Below are positions 39,401-51,400 of a DNA stretch of 64,000 nucleotides, one piece after another; the first letter of the stretch is position 1; each line of letters opens with the position of its first letter. The notes below the pieces were generated by a model, which made no database searches, was not told where the DNA came from, and saw only the letters and a program-made list of their open reading frames with translations. A program made the position numbers and the translations under genes. Where the stretch lies: assembly GCA_022457155.1 (NCBI GenBank), contig JAJGOT010000473.1:62001-126000 (forward strand). Direction: 5' to 3'. The DNA is from Cladopsammia gracilis (Eukaryota; Cnidaria; Anthozoa; Scleractinia; Dendrophylliidae).

Positions 39401-42400
39401 TCATCATCATTTGCTTCAATATCCTTTAAATATTCATCTTGAAGAAAGGTCTTGGCACGTTTCAAACTTGTGGGAACAGAATGGTGTTCCACACTTCCCA
39501 TCTTTTTACCAGAATTTTCTATATGCTTTTTCATTTCAGCTTTTGTAAACAATGGCAACTTCTCTAGAGCTTTCCCCCAACCAGTAGTTGGGTATTTTAC
39601 TCCGACACTAGCCTTATTCTGGGATGAAGAATCGGGAAGCGAAATAGAGCATTCCCTGGCTTTTCGTTTCGTATAAATCTTATTTGGATCAGGGTCAACT
39701 ATAAGTTGGTCTCTGCCACTTGCAATATACTCCTCAACTCTATAAGATAAAGATACAACAAAACACAGCATTCAAATAATTTAAGTTTAATTCTCTAATA
39801 TTAATATACGATGATATGTTTTCCCAGAGCAAATGAAATTTTGGTTCTTAGAATCTGCATTCGACAAAAATAACAGAACATTCATTGTTTACAATAGGCG
39901 TACGTCGAAGAATTATTCGATAGAAACATACCGCTTTACGAGCTGTGCTTTTACGTTCAGGCCTTTACACGAATCACCCCTACATCGCAGCCAAAACAAT
40001 AGATCAGCTTTTTTCAACTCTGCTGGTTTCCGTCCCTCAAGACTAGCTCCAGGAATATCATTTTCCGTTAGTAAAAGTGGAACAGTAAACGTGTTTACTT
40101 GAGCTGCCGCCATATTGGAATTACAATCCTATCCTCACCCGCCTCGTTTTCATGTACTCGTACCGAGGCTTACCCGAGCCGTCCGCCATTATGAATTCGG
40201 TGTATGATATTATCATACTGCAAATATTCCACATGGCTCTCAGATAGTTACCTAGTAACACCTTAATAATTAAGTTGGTCATTGAGCATGTTTAACACTG
40301 TATATAATTATTTTATTTTATTTTCCAAATACTTGCTCTCCATCGATTAGATGATTCTTAGCAAGTGGTCAGCGGTCTTACTAATAATAGGGACCAGTCA
40401 TTAAGTGATTTGTTATATAGCAACACAAAAAAAAAACACAGTTTGAAAAACGTGCCGAGCACTCGATCCATCATAATCATGCCACCTTTTGTCACGGTCT
40501 GATCACATGCGCTAGCGGGCAACAGTGCAATGTTACCCTCTGACGTCAAAATTGTTGCCCGCTTTTGCAAATGTGACCTTCCACGGGAAAACGGACACTA
40601 ACGGTTATCCGTTAAACGGTCTAAAGCGTTCGTTCACCGTTCGGAAAGCGTTAAAACTGTTAAGGAAAGCGTTAGAAGCGTTTGAAAAACCGTTCGAATT
40701 TTCTTCCATGCCGTTAGAAGCGTTAAAAAAAAGCGTTAAAAATTTGTTTATAGGCCGTTTGAAGCGTTAAAAAAAGCGTTAAAATTAAAAGCGTTAAAAA
40801 TTTGTTTCTACACCGTTTGAAGCGTTAAAAAGCGTTCAAAATTATTCCAGGCCGTTGAAAGCAGTTCTATTCTTGTCAAGTACGGCTAACTGCGCCTCCG
40901 ATCGAAAAATACGCATCTTCCACGTAACGAACGTGAGCGTTGTGGTTATAAACTGTAAAATTGAACCTCAAATTGTCAAAATACCTGTGTTAAAACATTG
41001 TTGGCTATGTTTGTCGAACATTTCGAAGCTTTTGGCAATGAAGGAACACCGAAGACGAACGAAAGAAGCCAAAGAAAAGAGTTTGTAATGTCAACAAGCG
41101 GCCATCTTGGTTAACCTTAGGAACCAGGCTAAAACATGTGCTTAAGAAATTCGCACGTGACACGCGCCACGGTAAACAAAATGGCGTCTATCGAAATTCG
41201 CTTAATGCGAGGTCGACACTCGTTAACATCCGTCGAAAGGCCCTCTTATCTTCGGCCAGCTTTCGTAATCTAATGACGTCACGCTTATGCTGCCCTCGGG
41301 GTTTATTTATATTGGCCACTAATGACTGTCTAATGGCTGCTTCCATCATCGACTCTGGTGTTTGTTTTGAGCAAATTGCCCCGTTTTTCGATCCTACTTC
41401 GCTTGATCCAGATCAATTCAATCAAGAAGATGCCACTGTTTCCGTTTGGAAAGGATGTTGTGATGTCTTCAACCTCTTTTTGCTCCGTAACTAAGAGGGG
41501 ACCTTCAGCGTATGTTATTGAATGAAACTAGACACTGAAAGTACTCAGTAACATCCCTTGAATGGCCCCGGGATCGGATCGCATTCATGAAGAATGATCG
41601 TGTCGACACGAATGAGAAAATAAAATATAGATTAACCGCTGCCCTGTTTTACAAATTTTTTTAAAATACTGGCGGGAATTTGCCTAGCCAGGTCTTTGTT
41701 TATCAAATAATAATGAATGCTTGCACTAAGCTGTCTGATAATTTCTTCTCCGTTTCAACGGCCGATGAAGCCAACAAGCTTATCCAAGATTCCGAGACTC
41801 AAAATACAGTAAAATTTTCCTGCTACAAGGCAAGCAAAGGCTTTGGAAGCTCAAGTAAGCGTTAGCTGTAAAGAGAAAGTGAGCAGTCCGGGATATCTTT
41901 AAAAGAAGAAGCGCTCTACGGTTCACCGATATTTCTGATTAGCATAACAGCTTCCTCGTCGTAAAGGACTGGGAAATTTATTGTGGAAAGGTGAAACAAC
42001 GGTGGCAGTCTCCTGGCGGTGAGAATCAGCAGACTTCACGATGCATGTCGGGGTTCTCTTCTGAGGGTGGGGTCGTTTCCTCCAGAAGGTTGCAAGTTCA
42101 GGAAACGAAACTTTAATAATTCTCGTGAAAGATCTATCCCCCCCACCTCCTGGGTTAAGCGCTATATGATGACATATCTTTATACTGCAACAGTGTTCTT
42201 TAGGCTATAATATTGGACTTCCTCTATCAGGTGTCTATGGAAGCTCCGGCGTTTTATCTTGCTGGACAATATCATGTGATCCATCTGCAGACCCTGCCAG
42301 TGGTAATCATGCACAAAGGCTTTTGGGAGGACACCCCAGAAGCTGAAACTCAAGACGACAGACTTAAATTCACTGACGTTTCATATATGCTGGTGTGGGT

Positions 42401-45400
42401 TAACAGCAAAATATATGACTGTCAGCATGGTGTCGACCGAAACAAAGCTTTAAAACGAAAGCTAGCAGCAAAAGACGAGGTAACTAAAGCATCTGGGTGG
42501 CAAATCCCTTTTAGTTGTGGTTACCAAAAATAACTCCCGATGGTAGAAAAATGTTTGAAAATATTTTTACTCTGTCCCCCTCTTCAAAGCCTGGATTAGA
42601 TAGTAAATGGCACGCCAACACTGACTCCCTTTGTGAGGTTACGTTTGCGCCGCATTGGAGCCTTCAGATTTTTGCTCGCACGAGCGTGTCTTAGAGGGAT
42701 TTGCCTCTTTTGTATGACATTATCGGAGGTTTCTTGTAAATGGTTTTTAGCAGTGGCTGATTTTGTATTAAACTCCAGTTATCCATCACTATTTGTTTGA
42801 GATTTTGCACTGCTGGGTGCTACGTAGTAACAAAAGGCAATACTTTATCATGAAGTCTTGAAGAGTTCGCTCTCAGTAGTCTAATTGCTTCGCCTTTGAT
42901 AAAACCTTTTTACGAATGGCAGATGGCAAGAGGTAAAGTGTGTATATTGAAAGGTTTCAGTCGGTTTGTAGTGTGTCTTGATGTCCAGGATGGATTCGCT
43001 TTTAAACCTTTCCCCTTTGAATATAACAGTACTGTATCAAGGAAAGTTATTTTGTTCTCCGATACCTCGGCTGTAAATTTAATGGTAGGGTGGAGTCTAT
43101 TAGCTTGATCAATAAAGAGTTTGACTTCTTGTATATTGCTGTCCCAAAGGGAGAAAATGTCGTCAATGTAGCGTTTCCATACTCTTGGCTTCGTATTGCT
43201 TTGTTGAATTATTCTTGTTTCAATTTCCGCCATGAAACAGAAATATTTGCAAATGACACTGCCATTTTTGTTCCCATAGCGGTTCCATGAGTTTGGAGAT
43301 AATTTTCGCCATAGAACTGGAACGAATTCTCCTTTAGGATTAAAACAAGCATTTCATTTAGGCAACGTGTAGGTATCGGAGGGTTATTGTGGAATCGAAC
43401 TTTTCGTATGCTTTGCACACTACTTCTATTCCTTCCTCCTGTGGAATGTTTGTATACAAGCTAGTGACATCCATTGAAACTGAAATAGTATCCTGGCCCA
43501 TTTTAGTTTTCTCTATGAATTTGATGAAATCGGTTGTATCCTTAATATAGAATTAGTTGTTTTTGAGCGATAGGCTACAGCAGACTATCCGGCACAAAAG
43601 AAGATATTCTTTCCGTAGGGCCTTCACAGCCCGAGATGATGGATCTGCCAACCGGTTTAGGTTTGTGGATTTTCGTTGGCGTGTAGAATATTGGTAATCT
43701 TGGCAGTTTTTTTTTGTCATGTCGTCTATGTGCTTGCCCTGATGTAGCAGAGAGATAAGTTTGTTAACTCTCTCTTGTGTGTATCTAACCATCGATATTT
43801 TGGGAGGTCTATTTTTTAGTTGCACTAGGGCCTCGTTTATTTTGTCCGTTTAATTCATGAGGACTGTTGTTGTTCCTTTATCTGCCTTTTTAAGGTTTAT
43901 GTCAGAGTTTGTTTTAAGTTCAGTGATGGCTTTGACCTCGCTACATGACAAGTTATTTTTTGGCTTTGTTATTTTAATCTCAGAGAGTTGTATTTTAATA
44001 CTCTCCAAATAGCTCTCAAGGGCAACGGATGGTTGAACGTACCGGTGGAATCCAATTCGATTTGACGTGAAATGGATGTGGTTCTTTATTTTGGCCGTGA
44101 AAGATATATTGGAGGCGCATTCGTCTCGCAAATTGTTCAAAATCCCGCAAGAGTCCTTGCCTTATTTTAGTTTCGTTTGTCACGGGTGTTGGGATGAATT
44201 TGAGTCCCTTTAATAACACGTTGACCTGGCTACCAGTTAGCCGATGGCTTGAGAGGTTTTTAAGATATTTTTCATTTATCTCCCTTTCTGTGGCTGCTCG
44301 CCTTTTTTTCATGTTTCTCCTACGCTTAATATCGGTGAACCGTAGAGCGCTTCTTCTTTTAAAGATATCCCGGACTGCTCACTTTCTCTTTACAGCTAAC
44401 GCTTAACTGAGCTTCCAAAACCTTTGCTTGCCTTGTAGCAGGAAAATTGTACTGTATTTCGAGTCTCGAAATCTTGGATTAGTTTGTAGGCTTCATCGGC
44501 CGTTGAAACGGAGAAGAAATTATCAGACAGCTTAGTGCAAGCATTCATTATTATTTGATAAACAAAGACCTGACTACACAATTTCCCTATAATTCCCTCC
44601 AATATTTTTAAATAAGTTGTGAAACGGGGCAGCGGTTTATCTATATTTTATTTTCTCATTCGTGTCACAGTCTTCATGAATGCGATCCGATCCCGGGCCA
44701 TTCAAGGGATGTTACTGAGTACTTTCAGTGTCTAGTTTCATTCAATAACATACGCTGAAGGTCCCTCTCAGTTACGGAGCAAAAAGAGGTTGCAGACATC
44801 ACAACATCCTTTCCAAACGGAAACAGTGGCATCTTCTTGATTGAATTGATCTGGATCAAGCGAAGTAGGATCGAAAAACGGGGCAATTTGCTCAAAACAA
44901 ACACCAGAGTCGATGATGGAAGCAGCCATTAGACAGTTATTAGTAACCAATATAAATAAAACCCGAGGGCAGCATAAGCGTGACGTCATTAGATTACGAA
45001 AGCTGGCCGAAGATAAGAGGGCCTTTCGACGGATGTTAACGAGTGTCGACCTTAATGCGATGGCTAAATGCAATAATACAATCACAGTATTTGTTCTGAC
45101 AAATTCCAATTAATAACAGCATTTAATCAAGTTTAATTTACGAGGAAAAATTTCCTGTAAAATAGCTTTATTTTGAACAAACGAAAACGATCTGTTTCCT
45201 TTGCGGTACGCATGCCGCGTTCAAACTCGAATTCTAACTTCGAACTCCAACTGAAATTCGAATTTTGCAGTGTTAATGATAGATAGATAGATACAATATT
45301 TTTAGCCTCAGAAGAACTGTTTGAGTCAAACACTTTTGCCCCCTTTTTCCAAATCACTCTTATAAGCTGAGTAGTTCGCGGAAGTAAGAAATACTAGGGC

Positions 45401-48400
45401 CAGATGCACGGACATGATCAAGTCTCAATCACGATCGGAATGAATGGCTTCATCAGCTCTCGATGCTATGTTTGTGCAAACGGATATTTTATTATCATTA
45501 TTGTTATTTTTTGTCGTTTGAGCAAAACAATCAAAAGAACTGTGTGCATTATACGTGTATATCGCTTTAATCGTAGCTCTTGCTCGGAATTTTTTTTGTC
45601 TGTACGAATCCGTCCGTACCAGTATTGACGCGTACTGAAGCGCTTCTGTGATGAATTAAGCTTACTTTGAATAATCGTTCAGAAAACGAAACTAGAGCGT
45701 TAGAAAGTTTTTGTGAACCGTTAGAAATGTTGGCTTACCCGTTGAAAGCGTTAGATAATTATTTTGATACAGCGTTAATTTACTAAACCGTTAGATACCG
45801 AGGTCAATCCGTTAAAAGCGTTAAATCTCTCTGTTTTAACGTTTATCAAGCCGTTCAGCAAACGGGACTTAGAGCGTTAGAAAACTTTTGTAAACCGTTA
45901 GAAATTTTGGCTTAACCGTTAAAAGCGTTAAGCAAACCGTTCGAATGCTCTATGAAAGCGTTCGTTGTCCGTTCATTGGCCGTTAATTTTTGCCCGTTTA
46001 ACGGATAACCGTTAGTGTCCGTTTTCCCGTGGAAGGTCACAAATGTTGCTCGCTTAGCACAATTGGCGGGAAACAGTTTGTTTGTTGGATGCCATGTGAC
46101 GATGAATCAACCAATCAACGTGCGCGTTCTATTGAGAAAAACCTCAGCTATATAACAAAAAGGTAATATTATATCATTTTTCGTTTTGTTTTAATTATCA
46201 GGCTGGTCCTTGGTGTATGGAAACTCCATTAAGGAAAATAAAGGAGAAGTAATAAAGCATGATTATGCTACAACAAAGTTACCAGAAGACATTAACGAGT
46301 TTCCTTTCTCCAAGTTTGCACAAGAACACTTCCAAGTATGTTAACTGTCTGATATTGATTAATACTGTCTAATACACTTCCACTCTCCTACTTCATACTG
46401 AAGTGCCGGCTCCTTCGTGTCTTACCAGTTTTAGTTCACCATTTGTGTTTAACATTAGAACAAGTATTGTCCTAAGGTTGTTACATTTTTGATATTGCAG
46501 TGATAGTGATATGCTCATGATATTTTTTTTATTGTTGCCAACAAGTTGGTGGCTAAATGGTGGATTTTTAATAAAATATGAAATGTGATATTTGACTCTT
46601 AAAACTGAGACATGCGGCCTGTTTTGATTTTTTAAAATTATGGAATTAAAATTATGGAAAATAAAGCTAATCCAGAAAGAAAATGGAAAAAGTACTTACT
46701 GGTAACTGAAAATATTAGTATTGATCAGTTGTTTCCTGTGATACTGTTGGTTTTCTTCTCTTTTTATCCATGGAAAATTTTTAAAAAAATGTTAAAGTTA
46801 ACTTTAAATTTGCAATTGTGTGAGATCACTACATTTTGTAAATGGAAGACATTCTAAAAGTGACTCCTTTCAAATATTTTTGTTCTCATTTGTTAAATTT
46901 CTGAACCACTTGTGACTTCTTTGCTTGTCGGTTACCCTCAAATGAAGCTATTCTCGTGACTTTGTCACTTGTAACTCAAGACAAAGCTGTGAAGATTAAC
47001 TTGTGCAAATCTTATCAAATCTTTTCTTCCATTCTTGTAGAGTGAACACCAATGGCGCATGCTGAGGTCTCCATTAAGGACCAGCTTGTTACATATCAAG
47101 TATTCTGACAGTGTGTTGGCCACTGGCCTCTTCCAGCTGGTAAGTGTAAATTATCATCATCATCATTACATATTCCATGCCAACATCACTGTTAAAACAG
47201 GGTGAGCAGGGTTTGAACAGTGGTGAGGACAACCCTTTCACCAATGTTGCCTGGTTCTATTCCCAAACTTGGGCATCATGTGCAGGTTATGTTTGTTATT
47301 ACCTGCCGCCCTGGATTTTCTCTGTGTTCTCCAGTCCCTTCTCCTCCTGTTCAACTCAATGACAATATTGAAGTATCGGAGGGTATTGTAGGTGCAGTTA
47401 AGGTAGCAAGAGAGAGAACAGCAATCTTCTCAGCAGCAAGGAGGTTTCCATGGCAACCTGGTTACAGCCCACCTTATTTTTAGAGGTACCTGTCAACACA
47501 ACATACCGGTAGGTGTGGGCATTGGTAAAGTGGGGTTTGATCGTAGTTACAGTGTAATGTAGACATACAAATATAAATGATCTAGGTTTTTCTCCTCTTC
47601 CATCGAAGTGTCTCTTTCTCCCCGTAGGTTATGCGTTTTATGGATGATGAACATATCACTGGTCCTAAGGAGCTTGCTGTTGGAAACTATTTGGTGCAGA
47701 TGGTGAGTATGTTATTTTTTATGCCTCAGTGTCACTATGGTCCAGATCAATAGAATTGTGCAGTTTGATAGACCTTTCCCAAGCGAGGTTTAGGCCCAGT
47801 TCAAACGTCGAACTTCACATGTGCCGAACCTAATGCAAATGAGCAAAATCTATTGTTCTTGCTAATTTGCATTAGGTTCGGCACATGTGAAGTTCGACGT
47901 TTGAACTGGGCCTTAGTCTCTAGTCAGGTGGCATACCTAAAAATGTGCTTTGTTCGTGGTACGAGCTGCACGTGGTACGAGCTGCACGTGCCATGCATTA
48001 ACGTCTCAACACTAAAATTTGCCTATTTAGTACATTTACGTACAAACCTACCCGTACAACATGGTTTTTCTTGTGTTTGTGATTTATACAAAAGACTTCC
48101 AAATCTCCAACTGTACCATGTTACATGATTATGTACATTTTATTGTCTTCTCAGGGTATTTTTAGGCCCGAACTACGCGAGGAATTGTACTGTCATCTTT
48201 GTAACCAAACGTGGGGAAACCATTCTGATGTAAGCAATGAACGAGGTTGGCTTCTGCTGGCTCTGTTTCTGTGCTGTTTTGCACCATCATCAAGACTCTA
48301 CAAGCATCTACTCAAGTAAGCTCGTGTTTAATACTATCAATATATTGTTGCTTCATGGACTATAGGAATAATGCATTTCGACTAAATCAAGTTTAATTGA

Positions 48401-51400
48401 TCTCAGGCCCCGTCCACACCTATCCGTTTTCGTTTGAAAACGCAAAAGTTTCTTTCCGTTTTTCAAAATCTCTCCGTCCACACGTAGCGTTTTCGAATTG
48501 TTTTTGCCTGTCCACACGCATCCGCAGAAACGACTGAAAACGCTTCAAATGCCTCTAAAGAGGATGCGCACTACTGAGTTTAGCCGAGCCTGCGAGTTGT
48601 TTGTGGCTTTTCATCGCTTTTTACCGCTTTCCTTTAGTCTTTAGTGTATTTGCAAATTCAGGAGAACAACATTAATCTGCAGACATGCAATTTAGCCTGC
48701 GAATGTCTGCCATGTTGAAAATCTCGTTCCCAGAGTCCTCGTTACCATTGCCCAGCGGTGGAGCGGCTGACTGAAGCAAATGCATGCGCAGTGGACTGAA
48801 TTTAACCTCTTGACGTCATCGTTTTCGAAAAGTTCTGTTTTCAGGTGTCCACACGAGAACGCGAAAACACCGTTTTCAAAAGTTTCTGTTTTCGGTGACC
48901 GTTTTCATCGGATACGTGTGGACGGGAAGCGAAAACGGAAAAAAACTTTTGCGTTTTCAAACGAAAACGGATACGTGTGGACGGGGCCTCAAGTTTGATG
49001 CAGTTAATTTAGTGTGTTCATTGACACAATGTGACTTGAGCATTGCAGTATTTGTGTCACATAGCGCCAGTATTCGTCTCGGTAACCAAGCGCGTTTTTT
49101 TCCAAATCCGAGGTGCACCCTTGCTGCTGAATCGAATGGAACAAGCATGTCCAATACACTCGAATAGAGTGTTTTTCAAGCTTTATCCACAAAATATATG
49201 TGGAGAAACGACCAGAAAATACACAGGACTCATTGATGTGAGGAATGTAACTGAAAATAGAATGATATTTGTGGAGATAAAGAAACTCAGAAAAAGACCA
49301 CTGAGCTACTGAGAACTCAAGTGATGAGCAATGGTCAATTGTGGGCTATTTCTAAATCATTTGAATGGAGTTTTTTCCAAGCACCGGAAACTCATAACTC
49401 ACATACGAGCATTTTGCTATTTGGGACGAGGTTAAGTTTATTGACCGTGACCCACACTGGTACACCCGTAGAGTTAAAGAGGCCATCCACATAAGACTTC
49501 ATCCTAATAACATCAACAGAGATAGTGGAATTGAAATTCCTGAAGCGTGGATGCCTACAATCAAGAAGCATAACAGCCGACCGATATCAAATCGGACCGG
49601 AGAGGGAACAACATCTTTCCGGAATAATAATCAGGATCGAAATGCACCAATAGCAACAAGCCAACGTGCTACATAAGCGACACGTAACCAGTCGACCTCA
49701 TCGCCTGATGAAGACTAGCAGTAATAGCAGTCGAAACGTCGCGATCAACATCTTAAAGTGACTCCATCGTGAGACAAACGAAAAAAAGCGTTTACCTATC
49801 TTACACACCACGATGAACAACAACCACATTTTTAGTAAGCAAATATATTACACTGAGAAACCTTATTTTTGATACGCTTTATTTCTGCCTTTTTGTTTAT
49901 CTTAGATATGTTTCTGATCAAGCGTACAATGGGTACAAGAGTTACTGTCAGCATAAGCTTCTGTGCTGGGATATGAATGGGTCTGCTGTGGAACGGTCAC
50001 ACCCTCCCACACAACTGGAGTGGCAAGCAGCAAAAGGAAAGGTCAACATGGCTGCTGAGTGCCACTTTCCTGATGGTAAGATAAGCTTTAATATATCTCC
50101 CCCTCGTCCTGGGTCGTCTATTTCAGGTTAAGCATGAGGCAAATGAAAATGAAAGTTGACAAGAATTCAAACTCTTTGAGAACGCAAGAGAGTCTACGAG
50201 AGTGCCTGAGAGTTGAAGTCAAATGAGAGCGATAGTTCAGAATACTCATTGGCTCCAGTGAAACTTTGAATGGATTCATACTCTTCTATATCGCTCAAGA
50301 GTCGCCAGAGCACACGAGAGTCGCCGAGTGCACGAGAGTCGCCGCCGGAGAGCGCACGAGAGTCGCTGAGAGCACACTAGAGTCGCCGAGAGTGCACAAG
50401 AGTCGCCAAAAACGCATGGGAGTTGAAGGCCAAACAACAGCAAGAGTTTTAACTCTCACCGACTTTTGTCAACTCTTTTTCTCGTTTGGCTCAGTCTTGA
50501 AGTGAAAGCGGTTGAGCAGCTTGTTCCTATGTTGATGTTTATTGTTCTGTACAAGGTCATTCTTCTAAGATTTTAGTCTGTAGATGAAATCCTAAAAGTG
50601 TGACCATTCACATGAAAGCTACTGAGCAGTAGTTTTCATTGGTGCTTTTCATTTTCCCTTTTTCTTCACAAGAAGTTGGTAAAAAGCAAATTGACAATTT
50701 TTTTTTCTTTTGAGGTATTACATGATGCAGTTATAAAAAGTGAAGTGTTTTTTGTTTTTGTTTCCTTTTATGTAGGAGAGCGAAGAACAGCAGAAATAGA
50801 GTCTTGCACCACCGGCGAACAATTGGCTGCATTAGTGCTCAAGGACAGGTGAATAGAACTTCCCAGCATTTAATTTCTTCCTACTTTACTGAGATGACCA
50901 TGCAGGCCTCTCGGTTGTTTCATTAAAACCTGTGGCTTCCAAAAAATGGTCCCTTACGATTTTAGCCAACAGATGTTTATCAAAGCAATTTAGTCAGACA
51001 AAGAAACGCTTTCAAATAACAAAATTGAGAAGGGTCAATGCTATGTTACGCAAGCAAGAGATAATAATTGGACCTGTCCAATTATTATTTCTTGCCACAA
51101 GTTAATAGTTTATACTACAGTCCAACGATAAATTTGCTTTAGCATTCATAACTGATACCTGTTTCAATCGTCCTCGAATTGAAACCATCTGTACCATATT
51201 TGTAGCACTTGCTGTAAAGGTATGCCTTACTTATTAACACAAATTGTTATTTTAGAATCTTTAATGACTTTAGCCAAACAATGGAAAGATTTGTGCGGAT
51301 ACAGGCCCTTTAATGGCCCTGTCACACTATTGCGTATCGTACTAGCATATGCCAGCGTATGTAAAATATCACTCATTCGCTGGAATACGTTGACATACGC

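Larger units (their letters stand above)
36023..40203. mobile_element. ISL2EU-type DNA transposon, nearly complete
   Basis: Terminal inverted repeats of 73 bp with one mismatch (36023-36095 and 40131-40203) start ACACCGAATTCATAATGGCG. AT flanks both ends (36021-36022, 40204-40205); TA one base out is equally possible. It encodes a THAP/DDE transposase on + and a SAP-SWIM-YqaJ protein on -, converging. As I know the family, ISL2EU elements have 2-bp duplications and a second gene with a YqaJ-type nuclease, which fits. Each gene shows one apparent frame break, so it may have lost activity recently. Confidence 0.88.
40573..46040. mobile_element. 5.5-kb composite inverted-repeat element with PLE inside
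   Basis: GTGACCTTCCACGGGAAAAC at 40573 is repeated inverted at 46040 and perfect for about 47 bp. (C)AAAT flanks both ends as a 4-5-bp duplication. Inside each end lie arrays of GCGTT/CCGTT motifs (40600-40850; 45690-46010). Further in are inverted arms of about 730 bp (41208-41937; 44326-45055), and a decayed PLE reverse transcriptase in the centre. I cannot assign a DNA-transposon superfamily; no transposase was recognised. Either a DNA element captured a PLE, or a PLE pair inserted into it. Confidence 0.7.
40409..46160. mobile_element. Possible outer MITE split by the composite element
   Basis: TTTGTTATATAGC at the left (about 40409) and its complement GCTATATAACAAAA (about 46147) flank the composite element at near-equal distances. 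Outer flanks also share GTTGCCCGC/GTTGCTCGC. Weak evidence only. Confidence 0.3.

Noticed and set aside
40573..46040. Assigning the composite element to Mutator or Foldback
   Set aside because: Long ends and arms are suggestive, but no transposase is visible and the target duplication of 4-5 bp does not decide it.
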